Below are positions 44,293-54,707 of a DNA stretch of 64,000 nucleotides, one piece after another. Numbering within the stretch: the stretch's first letter is position 1; the number at the start of each line of letters is the position of its first letter. Both the position numbers and the translations under genes were made by a program. Source of the stretch: Anaerolineales bacterium (GTDB taxonomy: Bacteria; Chloroflexota; Anaerolineae; Anaerolineales; Villigracilaceae); assembly GCA_030680795.1 (NCBI GenBank), contig JAUXUL010000019.1, positions 19,316 to 83,315 of the forward strand, in the 5' to 3' direction. The notes below the pieces were generated by a model. It searched no databases and was not told the origin of the DNA. It saw only the letters and a list, made by a program, of their open reading frames with translations.

Positions 44293-45201
44293 TTGACAAG
44301 CGAGATCACCAAACAAGGTTTGATCATCAAGGCCCAATCCGGTTTCTTTACAGTGGAAACCGGGCAGGGTCTTGTTATCTGTCAATTGCGTGGAAAATTA
44401 AAGCGAGGCAGAGCCAAAGGTGACATTGCCGCACTTGGCGACCATGTCAGCATTACGGTTTTGGAGGATGGCAGCGGGGTCGTGGAAAACGTCGAAGAGC
44501 GCAAGCAGTCCATCGTCAGGTTGGACCCGCGGCCTCAAGGGGTGTATCAACAAGTTTTGCTGGCGAATGCCGATCAGGCCGTATTTGTCTTCGCGTGCGC
44601 GAATCCGAATCCAAAATTTAGAATGTTGGATCGTTTTCTTTTGATCACTGAAAAACAAAAGATCCCTGCGGTGATCATCGCAAATAAAACTGATCTTGTG
44701 GAAAATGCAAGAGAGCTGTTCAATATTTATGAAGAGATCGGCTATCGCGTGATCTACACTTCAGCAAAAATGGACAAGGGGTTGGACGAATTACGTAACG
44801 TGTTGAAAAATAAAATCTCTGCGCTGGCTGGTCCAAGCGGTGTGGGAAAATCAAGTTTGTTGAACGCGCTTCAACCCGGGCTTGGGCTGGCGGTAAATGA
44901 ACTCAGCTCGGTGATGAACAAGGGCCGGCATACCACGGTTACACGCCAAATGTTCCCCTTGGAGGGCGGCGGATATGTGGCGGATACGCCAGGCTGGAAA
45001 TCTCTGGCATTATGGGATACCGAAGCCGTGGAAATGGATGCGTATTTTCCAGAGCTGCGCGACCTTGTTCCGCATTGCCAATTCAGCGATTGCACGCATA
45101 TCCACGAGCCGGGCTGCGCCGTGCTGGCTGCATTGGAGGCAGGCAAAATTCACCCTGAACGATACGAATCATATTTAAGGTTGCGGGCCGGGCAGGAGTA
45201 G
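44293..45201 (+). CDS. rsgA: Ribosome biogenesis GTPase RsgA
   Basis: 302 residues from TTG 44293, with AAGGTG upstream. It has an OB-fold N-terminus and a circularly permuted GTPase domain: G4 IIANKTDL first, then G1 GPSGVGKSSLLN and G3 DTPGWK. The C-terminal zinc site is CQFSDCTHIHEPGCAV. RsgA checks 30S subunit maturation in a GTP-dependent way. It is in an operon-like arrangement with the PBP gene. Confidence 0.96.
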   Translation: MTSEITKQGLIIKAQSGFFTVETGQGLVICQLRGKLKRGRAKGDIAALGDHVSITVLEDGSGVVENVEERKQSIVRLDPRPQGVYQQVLLANADQAVFVFACANPNPKFRMLDRFLLITEKQKIPAVIIANKTDLVENARELFNIYEEIGYRVIYTSAKMDKGLDELRNVLKNKISALAGPSGVGKSSLLNALQPGLGLAVNELSSVMNKGRHTTVTRQMFPLEGGGYVADTPGWKSLALWDTEAVEMDAYFPELRDLVPHCQFSDCTHIHEPGCAVLAALEAGKIHPERYESYLRLRAGQE

Positions 45202-45235
45202 AGATCGGTAATTGGTAATTAGAGATTTTCGATTA

Positions 45236-45280
45236 GTGGTCGAGTAGCCCGAATATATTTATAGGGCGTACCGAGACCAC
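45236..45280. repeat. GTGGTCGAGTAG-family palindrome, copy 2
   Basis: GTGGTCGAGTAGCCC, an AT-rich middle, then GGGCGTACCGAGACCAC. The surrounding 45202-45365 is repeat DNA (AATTGGTAATT, GATTGACGATTTATGATT, CACCTGACACCTGATAC) with no gene. Confidence 0.75.
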
Positions 45281-45365
45281 GATTGACGATTTATGATTCA
45301 CGTTTTACACATCACGAATCACCCGACACTTGACACCTCGCACCTGACACCTGATACTTACCCGA

Positions 45366-46394
45366 ATGACTGATAACTGGAACTTACTCGGACACGAATG
45401 GGCAGTGGATATGCTCCGCCAGCACGCCGCACGCGGGGATGTGCGCCATGCGTATCTTTTCTGCGGACCTCCCGGCCTGGGCCGGCGGACTTTGGCTTTA
45501 CGCCTCGCCCAGGCATTGAACTGCACCCAGCCACTCGCGCCCGGCATCCCCTGCGGCGGAACATGCCGCGACTGCAAACAGATCGAAGCCATGCAGCATC
45601 CAGACCTGAATATTGTCGAGCCTACTATCATCGATCCTGATGATCGCAAAGAATTAATCCCTGCTCTTAATGGTGAAATTCGCATTAAGCAAATTCGTGA
45701 TTTGCAAAAAACAATCCACCTAAAACCTTACCAATCCATTTATCGTGCAATAGTATTCCTGCGATTTCAACAAGCCTCGGAAGAATCGTCCAATGCACTG
45801 CTCAAAACATTGGAGGAAGCACCCGCGCACGCGATCTTATTATTGACTGCGGATAACCCCGAACAACTTCTGCCCACCATTATTTCACGTTGTGAGATAT
45901 TGCGATTACGCCCGCTGCCGATCAGCGTCATCGAAGCGGATCTGATCGAGCGCGGGGTGGATGCGGAACGCGCCCGTTTGCTCGCTCACATTTCGGGCGG
46001 ACGTCCCGGTTATGCGCGCAGATTGGTGGACGATGATACGATCCTTGAAAAACGGGAAGAACGTTTGAATGATGTGCAAACTTTGTTATCCGCTTCGCGC
46101 GTGGAAAAATTCGCGTACGCCAGGAAACTCTCGGAAAATAAAGATGTGATGCGCCAGACAATTTTGATCTGGCTTTCCTATTGGCGCGATGTGATGCTGC
46201 GCGTGGCGCAGGCCGGGACTCCACTCACGAATGTTGATCTCAACATGGAGATCGAATTCCTCGCCGCGCACTTGGATCTATCCACAACGCGGCATGTGGT
46301 CAGCAATTTCGAATCCGCGCTGGAGAAGATGGATCGGAATGTGAACTCGAAATTATTGGCAGAAGTGTTGTTATTGGATTTGCCGAAACCGTAA
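45366..46394 (+). CDS. holB: DNA polymerase III delta-prime-like clamp-loader subunit
   Basis: 342 residues. The N-terminal AAA+ domain has a Walker A region GPPGLGRRTLALRLA in which Arg replaces the lysine; delta-prime subunits do not hydrolyse ATP, so this fits. A zinc module follows (PCGGTCRDCKQIE). SSNALLKTLEEAP and TIISRCEILRLRPL with the SRC motif are clamp-loader signatures. It helps load the sliding clamp. It is followed by a DUF2277 gene. Confidence 0.9.
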   Translation: MTDNWNLLGHEWAVDMLRQHAARGDVRHAYLFCGPPGLGRRTLALRLAQALNCTQPLAPGIPCGGTCRDCKQIEAMQHPDLNIVEPTIIDPDDRKELIPALNGEIRIKQIRDLQKTIHLKPYQSIYRAIVFLRFQQASEESSNALLKTLEEAPAHAILLLTADNPEQLLPTIISRCEILRLRPLPISVIEADLIERGVDAERARLLAHISGGRPGYARRLVDDDTILEKREERLNDVQTLLSASRVEKFAYARKLSENKDVMRQTILIWLSYWRDVMLRVAQAGTPLTNVDLNMEIEFLAAHLDLSTTRHVVSNFESALEKMDRNVNSKLLAEVLLLDLPKP

Positions 46395-46431
46395 AACTTT
46401 ATTGAGTGAATTGAAATTGGAGTGAATCAAT

Positions 46432-46644
46432 ATGTGCCGAAGCATCAAACCCCTGCGTAACATGGATCATCCTGTAACAGAACAGGAAATTTACGAAGCC
46501 GCATTGCAATATGTAAGGAAGGTCAGCGGGTATCGAAAGCCATCAAAAGCAAACGATGAAGTGTTTCAAAGGGCGGTAAATGAGGTCACCGAGGCAACGA
46601 GAAAGATGTTGGAAATTCTTATCCCAATAAAAAGCGGGGACTAA
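46432..46644 (+). CDS. DUF2277 small protein
   Basis: 70 residues. MCRSIKPLRNMDHPVTEQEI followed by AALQYVRKVSGYRKPSKAN is the full DUF2277 (PF10041) signature, including the start MCRxIK. The function of the family is unknown; it occurs widely as a short, conserved cytoplasmic protein. The 180 bases after it hold only degenerate repeat DNA around 46750-46815 (CACATCGTCCCGATGTCC type). Confidence 0.9.
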   Translation: MCRSIKPLRNMDHPVTEQEIYEAALQYVRKVSGYRKPSKANDEVFQRAVNEVTEATRKMLEILIPIKSGD

Positions 46645-46822
46645 CAAATGAGAAATTACCTATGTTCGATAATCGCGACAAGCAACTCATGGATTTAGCA
46701 ACAGCTTACGTAGCCTTACTGAATATCTTGAACGCCACGTCCTTCGAATGTGCCACACTCGGGTAAGTGCGTGTGGCTGCGCTCACATCGTCCCGATGTC
46801 CTTCGGGAGGACGAAGAGTTTT

Positions 46823-47515
46823 TTAAGGCTCCCACACATAATGGGCAAGCACAGTCATGTATATTTTGTCTGCGACGGGTGACATTCCCACCACCCAGGT
46901 CTGCCAGTCCAAACCGCCGTATTGATCTGTGCCAGGAAAATAAACGGAGTAATAGTCCATATTTGGATATGGCCATGCGGGAATGTAGGTTGCGCCGCCT
47001 GTTTTGAGTTGATTACAAACAATCACAGCATTTGGTGTAAAGACCTGTTGCAAAGACGGCTCAACGATCTCTTTGAATGCGCCAATGGTAGGCTCGCCGC
47101 TGCCAAAGGACAAGCCCCAATCTGCCTGATAGGTGGTTTCAAAGACAAATATTGCATGTTCGACATCGTAATTGATGATATTGCCGGCGCGGTAGTAACG
47201 CACGTCCACTCCAATGGTTGGCGAGACGAGAGCTGCTAGCAAGCCTCCGTTCTTTGTCTGGATGGCATTTCGCAAGGATGTAATCAGTTCAGGTCCGCGC
47301 GGGTCATTACAAAATGAGGGGGCAATTGTCGGCGAGGATGAGTCTAAGGGGACAGGGGGCTGTGTCAGTGCAGGGATGGGGGTGATCGTTGGGGATGCGA
47401 TCAAGGTCGGTTGGGGAGTAGCAGATGGCAGTGCGGTGGGAGGCGGAGGCGCATCCACAGGAATGGAACAGGATGTGAGAATCAAAATTGTAAGTATCAA
47501 GAATATTTTTTTCAT
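46823..47515 (-). CDS. Secreted lipoprotein, unknown C-terminal domain
   Basis: 230 residues from ATG 47515. The signal MKKIFLILTILILTSCS has the lipobox LTSC. A Pro/Thr linker (about 20-75) is followed by a globular domain of about 155 residues with STSLRNAIQTKNGGLLAALV-like text, VDVRYYRAGN and a C-terminal YMTVLAHYVWEP. I do not recognise the family, but similar lipoproteins occur elsewhere in this phylum. A dispersed repeat (47517-47540) touches the start codon and would encode PEPVEG upstream. It leaves GAAGGA only one base from ATG, so the native ribosome binding site may have been displaced. Confidence 0.72.
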   Translation of the reverse strand: MKKIFLILTILILTSCSIPVDAPPPPTALPSATPQPTLIASPTITPIPALTQPPVPLDSSSPTIAPSFCNDPRGPELITSLRNAIQTKNGGLLAALVSPTIGVDVRYYRAGNIINYDVEHAIFVFETTYQADWGLSFGSGEPTIGAFKEIVEPSLQQVFTPNAVIVCNQLKTGGATYIPAWPYPNMDYYSVYFPGTDQYGGLDWQTWVVGMSPVADKIYMTVLAHYVWEP

Positions 47516-47639
47516 TCCTTCGACAGGCTCCGGACAAGCCTTCTTCCTTTCAACAAAAACTATCAGACTATTACCGCCAGTCCATTGTACTGCAATCATC
47601 AGCCTATTATGATTCTTCTCGATCAATATTTATTTATTT

Positions 47640-47840
47640 CTATTCTGATTCGCCGAAAATGATCACGACAATATGCTGATTCAGGAATTTCGGCGCTGCC
47701 GTATCAACAGAGGTGACCTGCCCATTGTATAACCGCCAGCAACGGGAATATTTTCCCCAAAAATTTCCTGCACGGCGGCAATCTCTGTCCCGGGCTGGGC
47801 TTTGAGCAGCCTTCGCCAGAGCTTTACATTTCAACCCCAC
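47640..47840 (-). pseudogene. FIST-domain protein, C-terminal fragment with frameshift
   Basis: On the minus strand one frame gives WRRLLKAQPGTEIAAVQEIF and GENIPVAGGYT, and after a one-base shift the next gives NGQVTSVDTAAPKFLNQHIV and VIIFGES. This matches the end of FIST_C domains (gxPVxGGYTxGE, xxhNQtxVVxxFGE). The rest of the gene is missing. FIST proteins are thought to sense small ligands. Confidence 0.6.
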
Positions 47841-47931
47841 CATCGGTGTTGGGTGCTATCATGACAAAGAAGAAAGGTTAATAAGAGAGACTACGGAATT
47901 CCGTAGTCTCTCAAGGTTGAAAAATGATTGA

Positions 47932-49884
<1,953 letters not shown>

Positions 49885-49889
49885 TCAGT

Positions 49890-49990
49890 TGTGTCATTCT
49901 GAGCGAAGCGACACTTGCGCCGCGCGCCAGTGCGGTGAGAATCTCTACGTATAGAGTAGAGACCCTTCTCTCCGCTCAGGGAGTCATGAA
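49890..49990. repeat. Diverged copy of the TGTCATTCTGAGCGAAGC repeat
   Basis: TGTCATTCTGAGCGAAGCG, then ACACTTGCGCC, GAGAATCTCTACG, AGAGACCCTTC and CCGCTCAGG. It shares its core with the MITE-like elements at 31603 and 60116 but lacks their CTCACC ends. Confidence 0.65.
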
Positions 49991-49993
49991 TAT

Positions 49994-50986
49994 TTAAGCC
50001 TGTTTGACCGCATTGTTCGGGCGCAATTTTTCGATCACACTTTGCAGCCAGACACTCATATCGCGATAATAAATGAAACTGCCAGCCAGTAAGGCAGTTG
50101 TGACAAACGAATGACCAAAGATGCCAATCAGGGTCATCCACGAATCTTCCGGGGGAATGTTCCACAAATAGTTCAAACCAAAAGAAAGCAGGAAGACCGC
50201 CAGCACGAACATACTGCTCGTGGGAAGTGTGAAGCGTGTCAGTTGGATACTGCTGATGATGGATGTGATGACATTCTGCTTCTTCACGAAAACTCCATGC
50301 GGCCAGAAAAATAACGGCACGATCACCCACATGGAGGCCAGGCTGAGAAACAAAACGAACAAATTCGCCAGAAATGCGTTCCACTGAAGTACCAAAAACA
50401 AGACCAGGAAAAGCGGCAAACCGACCAGCATCAAAAACATGATGCAAAAAATCGAAATAAGAATGGTCTGCATAATGGCGCTGGAAATGCGTATGCCGGG
50501 TTCGTCCGTGTTTGGCACAGCAATCCATGCCACACTGCGGAAATAAAGTCCGCCGCCGATCCAACCGAGCAGTATGAGCAGGAAGATCCAGGCTGGAAAA
50601 CTCAAGCCACTCACCTGCAAAATGGCAGGGTCACCCAAAGGTGTGGCAGATGCATCTTGGGGCAAAAGCAGGCTTGAGATCCCGATCGGAAGCGTGCGTA
50701 AAATCCAGAACAGATTAATGTGTGGAATCGTGCTTTTGTACAAATCCAGAACGCTTTGAATATCCTGAGCTGGCACGCCGCCTCTCTGCCAGATTGCCAC
50801 CACATCGTTCTTGACCGAGTTGAACAGGGCGTCCATTCGCAGGCGCGGACCCAGCCACAAGAACAGGTTTAACAAGAGCGGTATCAGAATCGCGGTAATG
50901 TGCGAGGCGATTATGTCAAAGCCTGCTTTGATGGAATTAATAATGCCTGGCGGCGGCGGGAGATTTGCTATTCGTGGAACTTCCAT
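49994..50986 (-). CDS. Multi-pass membrane protein of unknown function
   Basis: 330 residues with about six membrane segments (near 28-48, 100-118, 130-152, 172-215, 218-240, 250-275). There is a conserved-looking cytoplasmic loop YFRSVAWIAVPNTDEPGIRI and a basic C-terminal tail after a last helix (FIYYRDMSVWLQSVIEKLRP). I do not recognise the family. The gene starts back-to-back with the plus-strand membrane protein at 51049, so the two may share a divergent promoter region of only about 60 bases. Confidence 0.75.
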   Translation of the reverse strand: MEVPRIANLPPPPGIINSIKAGFDIIASHITAILIPLLLNLFLWLGPRLRMDALFNSVKNDVVAIWQRGGVPAQDIQSVLDLYKSTIPHINLFWILRTLPIGISSLLLPQDASATPLGDPAILQVSGLSFPAWIFLLILLGWIGGGLYFRSVAWIAVPNTDEPGIRISSAIMQTILISIFCIMFLMLVGLPLFLVLFLVLQWNAFLANLFVLFLSLASMWVIVPLFFWPHGVFVKKQNVITSIISSIQLTRFTLPTSSMFVLAVFLLSFGLNYLWNIPPEDSWMTLIGIFGHSFVTTALLAGSFIYYRDMSVWLQSVIEKLRPNNAVKQA

Positions 50987-51048
50987 AACATTTCGATTCT
51001 ACCATACCCCTGCTTGCGTTCATGCGCCCACACAGGTACAATCTTTTC

Positions 51049-51861
51049 ATGCAAGCGAACCGTTCCAGCCTGCCTTTCGCAGATCGTATTGGTGTTTTGA
51101 TCGCATCTGTTTTACTGACCTTTGCACTGACGAGGCTGATCCAATCGCCCCGCCTCAACCTGATCCTTTCATTGCCCGGTTTCTACTTTGCCTTTCCCCT
51201 CACCCTTGGCACATTCATGACCCTTCTCGCCGCCGCGCTGACAGCCGCAGGGATGGACTGGCTGACCCGCACTCATCCCACGCTTGAGAAAAAAACAAAC
51301 TTTGAGCATCTGATGCTCCCCACTCTTACAACTTTTGTGGTCGGCGCGCCGCTGGCTCTCCTGCCGGATGGCAGGGCCTGGTGGGCGGGGTTTGCATTCG
51401 GCGCAGTTTTGCTCGTGACTGTTTTTATGGCGGAATACATCACCATTGATCCCTCCACACCAACCTATGCGCTGGCACGCGCAGGACTCACGGCGCTGGC
51501 TTATGCCCTATTCCTCATCCTTGCCACATCCCTTCGTTTTTCAGGCGCGCGCATGTTCGTGTTGGTGCCAGCGATCTTTCTGGCTGCCGGGTTGATCAGT
51601 CTTCGCATCCTGCACCTTGACGGCACAGATCGTTGGGATTTTCCATGGGCAATCGGCATTGGCTTGATTTGCGCGCAGATCGGCGCGGGCTTGCATTACT
51701 GGCCGCTCACCCCCATTCAATTCGGACTCGCGCTAACGGGTCCGCTTTATGCGCTGACGATGTTGTCTGTCAACCTTGCAGAAGATATTCCCCTGCGCCG
51801 CGCAGTGGTTGGGCCTGTCATCATCATGGGGCTGGCGTGGATCTCTGCAATCTTTTTATAG
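51049..51861 (+). CDS. Multi-pass membrane protein of unknown function
   Basis: 270 residues from ATG 51049; a longer frame goes up to 51022. About eight hydrophobic segments cover nearly the whole length (for example LIASVLLTFALTRLI, TLGTFMTLLAAALTAAGM, LTALAYALFLILATSL, PVIIMGLAWISAIFL). It has no recognisable motif. Its stop is two bases from the ATG of the JAMM peptidase gene, so they form an operon, followed about 110 bases later by plsY. Confidence 0.78.
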   Translation: MQANRSSLPFADRIGVLIASVLLTFALTRLIQSPRLNLILSLPGFYFAFPLTLGTFMTLLAAALTAAGMDWLTRTHPTLEKKTNFEHLMLPTLTTFVVGAPLALLPDGRAWWAGFAFGAVLLVTVFMAEYITIDPSTPTYALARAGLTALAYALFLILATSLRFSGARMFVLVPAIFLAAGLISLRILHLDGTDRWDFPWAIGIGLICAQIGAGLHYWPLTPIQFGLALTGPLYALTMLSVNLAEDIPLRRAVVGPVIIMGLAWISAIFL

Positions 51862-51863
51862 CA

Positions 51864-52262
51864 ATGCAACCCCTGACCCTTTCAAAAGAACACCTTCAAA
51901 AGATGATCGCCTACGTTGATTTCCATGCGCCGCTGGAATCATGCGGACTTTTGGCAGGGCGCGATTCAAAAGTGGAAGCAGTGCTGGAGGTGACGAATCA
52001 GGCTCACAGTCCGCAACGATACGTGATGGATCCCATCGAGCAGCTGCATGCCTTTGAATGGATCGAAGCCAATCAAATGGATTTGCTCGGCATCTTTCAC
52101 TCGCATCCAACCGGACCTGAAACTGTTTCGCCGACCGACATCGCGGAGGCCGCCTATGCAGTTATCCACATCATCCTCGCGCGCGTGGACAGTATGTGGC
52201 GCGCCCGCGGTTTTTGGATCGAAAATGGCGGTTTTCTTGAAGTGCCTTTGCAGGTCGTATAG
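51864..52262 (+). CDS. JAMM/MPN metallopeptidase (Prok-JAB type)
   Basis: 132 residues. The JAMM motif is complete: Glu in LESCGLLAG near residue 28 and HSHPTGPETVSPTDI near residue 80, giving the two His, Ser and Asp. Bacterial JAB peptidases cut after small ubiquitin-like proteins such as MoaD/ThiS relatives or remove C-terminal tails. No such partner is adjacent. It is tightly coupled to the membrane protein gene upstream. Confidence 0.9.
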   Translation: MQPLTLSKEHLQKMIAYVDFHAPLESCGLLAGRDSKVEAVLEVTNQAHSPQRYVMDPIEQLHAFEWIEANQMDLLGIFHSHPTGPETVSPTDIAEAAYAVIHIILARVDSMWRARGFWIENGGFLEVPLQVV

Positions 52263-52312
52263 CAAGCAACCATCTTAAAGTTTCTGTGTTTTCATCACTA
52301 CACTACTAATGT

Positions 52313-52353
52313 TGGGGATTGCTTCGTGGCGCCTCGGCGCCACTCGCAATGAC
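52313..52353. repeat. REP-like element, short copy 4
   Basis: GGGATTGCTTCGTGGCGCC, TCGGCGCCACTCGCAATGAC. A compact hairpin of the TCATTGCGAG family, just upstream of plsY. Confidence 0.7.
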
Positions 52354-52375
52354 ATTATTCTACGGAGGAGTTTTG

Positions 52376-53056
52376 ATGCAGACTGTAATCAACCTTGGCG
52401 TGATCGTTTTGGCATATGTGTTTGGCTCGATCCCATTTGGATTGTTGATCGTTAAACTAAAAACGGGAAAAGATATTCGCGAGGTGGAAAGCGGACGTAC
52501 CGGCGGAACGAATGCCATGCGCGCCGCAGGGTTTTGGGCGGGATTCGGGACGGCCATGCTGGATATATTGAAAGGCGCGGGAGCCGTGTGGGTTGCTCAA
52601 CTCGTCACACCCGCTCACCACTGGGTGCATGTGCTCGCCCCGCTGGCCGCGATCCTTGGGCATAACCATTCGATCTTTTTGCCCGAGCGTGACGAAAATG
52701 GAAAACTCATTCGCTTGCGCGGCGGCGCGGGCGGAGCGCCCTCCGTCGGCGGCGCCATGGGACTTTGGCCCGCCTCGATCCTGATCATCCTGCCCCTAGG
52801 TATGTTGACCTTTTTCACACTTGGTATTGCATCCATCACCACAATGGCTGTGGCGTTTTTTGCGATCATCATCTTCGCTGTCCGCGCCTCACAGGAACTG
52901 ATGCCCTGGATGGACGTTTGGTACGCTGTTGGCGCAGAGATGTTGCTCATCTGGGCATTGCGTCCCAACTTGAAGAAATTATTCGAAGGCAATGAGCGCG
53001 TGGTGAAATATAGTTTGAATGGGTGGTTGAGAGCGAGGCGTGAGGGGAAAAGGTAG
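52376..53056 (+). CDS. plsY: Glycerol-3-phosphate acyltransferase PlsY
   Basis: 226 residues from ATG 52376, with GGAGGAG six bases upstream. The helices and loops follow PlsY: FGSIPFGLLIVKLKTGKDI, the catalytic ESGRTGGTNAMRAAGF loop, GHNHSIFLPERDENGK and RGGAGGAPSVGGAM. It adds the first acyl chain to glycerol-3-phosphate using acyl phosphate. Its last 20 codons and the following 30 bases are present a second time at 54270-54357, next to a terminator. Confidence 0.88.
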   Translation: MQTVINLGVIVLAYVFGSIPFGLLIVKLKTGKDIREVESGRTGGTNAMRAAGFWAGFGTAMLDILKGAGAVWVAQLVTPAHHWVHVLAPLAAILGHNHSIFLPERDENGKLIRLRGGAGGAPSVGGAMGLWPASILIILPLGMLTFFTLGIASITTMAVAFFAIIIFAVRASQELMPWMDVWYAVGAEMLLIWALRPNLKKLFEGNERVVKYSLNGWLRARREGKR

Positions 53057-53086
53057 ACAAGTAGACAAAGTACACAGGTATACAAG
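53000..53086 (+). repeat. Direct repeat A: plsY 3' end (first copy)
   Basis: It begins GTGGTGAAATATAGTTTGAA and ends ACACAGGTATACAAG. The same 87 bases with about 12 percent change recur at 54270-54357. The pair encloses 53087-54269, which holds the HigBA-like genes. Confidence 0.8.
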
Positions 53087-53247
53087 TTCGGGGACGATGT
53101 GGCGTACGGCGCAAGTGTGTCGGGCTGGGTTTCGGTATGGGCGAGAAAAGCGCTCGCCCTACTCAACCATCAGTCCTCACAACGACTCGAAGCCGGAAAA
53201 ATGCTTGCGCGAAGCGGACTGCACGCTGTGTGGGTGCAATTTTCTCT

Positions 53248-53538
53248 TTAGATTCCCTGCGAATGGGCTAACTTAATTTGAAGATTAGCGCCAACTGCGT
53301 CTGCGTAACGCCGCAAAGTGGACAAACGTACATCGTCAGCATGATTTTCAATGCGTGAAATAGCAGATTTCTTAGTTCGTAATTTTCGAGCCACTTCCTC
53401 TTGAGTTAAACCTGCTGATTCTCTTGCCTGACGTAAAATAACGCCAATCTTGAAATCAGCATAACCTGCCTCATAGTTTTGTGCAAACTCCGAATCGCGT
53501 TTGGCGCGTTTTTGAATATACCGTTTTACATCGCTCAT
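53248..53538 (-). CDS. XRE-family antitoxin (HigA-like)
   Basis: 96 residues. The N-terminal helix (SDVKRYIQKRAKRDSEFAQN) is followed by an HTH_3 domain (IGVILRQARESAGLTQEEVA and KKSAISRIENHADDVRLSTL). It should repress its own operon and bind the toxin encoded upstream. The ATG overlaps the toxin stop by four bases. The toxin-before-antitoxin order is the usual one for HigBA. Confidence 0.9.
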   Translation of the reverse strand: MSDVKRYIQKRAKRDSEFAQNYEAGYADFKIGVILRQARESAGLTQEEVARKLRTKKSAISRIENHADDVRLSTLRRYADAVGANLQIKLAHSQGI

Positions 53539-53888
53539 GACTTTTTTCTCCTTGCTAAATATTCTTCCTTACGGCGAATCGCAAGCGTAATTTCCTGTGA
53601 GGGCGTCTTTTGTGTTTTCTTGGCGAAACCATTTGTCAGGATCAACAAATTACCACCATCGAAAAAACCCAACAATCTGAAAATATCATTCCCAAATTGT
53701 ATACGGACTTCCCAGATATCTTCGCTATCAACCAGTTTCTTGAAATACTGACGAGGAACTATATCCAACTCTTCAATCAACTGCAAAACCCATAGAACTT
53801 TTTGTGCTTGCTTGCCAGTCAAAGAATCGAGAAATGCTTCGACAGGGTAATTGCTGTTAGGAAGGTGATAGAAATCCACTGTCCGCAT
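53535..53888 (-). CDS. HigB/RelE-type toxin (Gp49-like)
   Basis: 117 residues. PVEAFLDSLTGKQAQKVLWV and IWEVRIQFGNDIFRLLGFFD, then LILTNGFAKKTQKTPSQEI, are the pattern of phage-derived Gp49-like/HigB toxins, ribosome-dependent mRNA endonucleases. The basic C-terminus (RRKEEYLARRKKS) fits. It is translationally coupled to the antitoxin. Confidence 0.9.
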   Translation of the reverse strand: MRTVDFYHLPNSNYPVEAFLDSLTGKQAQKVLWVLQLIEELDIVPRQYFKKLVDSEDIWEVRIQFGNDIFRLLGFFDGGNLLILTNGFAKKTQKTPSQEITLAIRRKEEYLARRKKS

Positions 53889-54004
53889 AGCCCTATGTTA
53901 TCACAAATGTGAACTTGGTGCAAAATGTTTTCATTGGGCAAGGAAAGCCGCCTAATGGATTGCGTAGCGGCTTGTGGGCGGGCACTTCGACAGGCTCAGT
54001 ACAA

Positions 54005-54056
54005 GCGTGGACTCGGTTTGAGAGCAGAAAAAACTCGAAGCCAGAAAAATGCTTGT
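54005..54056. repeat. 52-base dispersed repeat, copy 1
   Basis: It starts GCGTGGACTCGGTTTGAGAG and ends CCAGAAAAATGCTTGT. A near copy is at 55838-55889, and the last 23 bases recur at 53184-53206. Confidence 0.7.
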
Positions 54057-54269
54057 AAATCGCGCAGACTCCCAGCCGTCCGCTGGTAGAGTCAAGGGAT
54101 GACGCCTGGATTTAGGTGTGGCAGACCCGTTGCTCTCCATTTCTTCTGAGAGTGCCTCAGTACCATCACCTTGTCTGGTTTTCATCCCCTGCCACGTCAG
54201 GTCAGGCTGTTATCTTTTGTCTCTTGGCTCTCAAGTATAGTTTGCGCTGGAATTCTCGTGATTTGTCTT

Positions 54270-54357
54270 GTGGTGAAATATAGTATGAACGGCTGGTTGC
54301 GAGCGAGGCGTGAGGGGAAAAAGGTAGACAAGTAGGCAAAGTACAGGGGTATACAAG
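54270..54357 (+). repeat. Direct repeat A: plsY 3' end (second copy)
   Basis: It begins GTGGTGAAATATAGTATGAA and ends GGGGTATACAAG. A terminator follows seven bases later, which is where the native plsY terminator would be expected if the DNA between the two copies had been inserted. Confidence 0.8.
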
Positions 54358-54363
54358 AAAATA

Positions 54364-54394
54364 AAAAGAGGCTGTTGAAAAAACAGTCTCTTTT
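54364..54394 (+). terminator. Rho-independent terminator, probably the original plsY terminator
   Basis: 13-bp stem AAAAGAGGCTGTT / AACAGTCTCTTTT (one G-T pair) with loop GAAAA, followed by GTTTTAA. Confidence 0.85.
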
Positions 54395-54467
54395 GTTTTA
54401 AGGGGAACTTTGCGCAGAGGCAAGGCTCTTGTGCAATGCCGGCATGGACTCGACCAGCAAGGCGGAC

Positions 54468-54707
54468 TTATCGTGATGCGGTTGTTGCCTGCGGAATTTT
54501 GGTCGCTTTCAATATTAATCGTAATGCTTCGTTGACCGCCTCATCGTTTGGAAATGCCTTTGCAATTTCAGGGTCAAGGACAACGACATTTGACCCAATT
54601 CTGCGTTTGGGATCAAAACGTCCCTTTGGCAAAATTGTCATTTTTGAGAGGTCATATTCATCTCTCAATTCATAATCATCCCGCTTCGTTGTAGAATTTT
54701 TCTTCAT
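54468..54707 (-). CDS. BrnA-type antitoxin
   Basis: 79 residues from ATG 54707; a longer frame to 54752 exists. DDYELRDEYDLSKMTILPKG and GSNVVVLDPEIAKAFPNDEA then VNEALRLILK match BrnA antitoxins, ribbon-helix-helix proteins that repress their operon and bind BrnT. The gene overlaps the end of brnT by 32 bases, as is usual for this pair. Confidence 0.88.
   Translation of the reverse strand: MKKNSTTKRDDYELRDEYDLSKMTILPKGRFDPKRRIGSNVVVLDPEIAKAFPNDEAVNEALRLILKATKIPQATTASR

Larger units (their letters stand above)
53889..54467. other. Gene-free stretch with repeats
   Basis: No convincing coding frame in about 580 bases. It contains a CTTCGACAGGCTCAG repeat at about 53975, the 52-base repeat at 54005, the second plsY 3'-end copy (54270-54357) and a terminator (54364-54394). 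Confidence 0.7.

Noticed and set aside
46662..46766. 34-codon frame starting MFDNRDKQLMDLA
   Set aside because: No clear ribosome binding site, and it ends in repeat DNA; too short to support without homologues.
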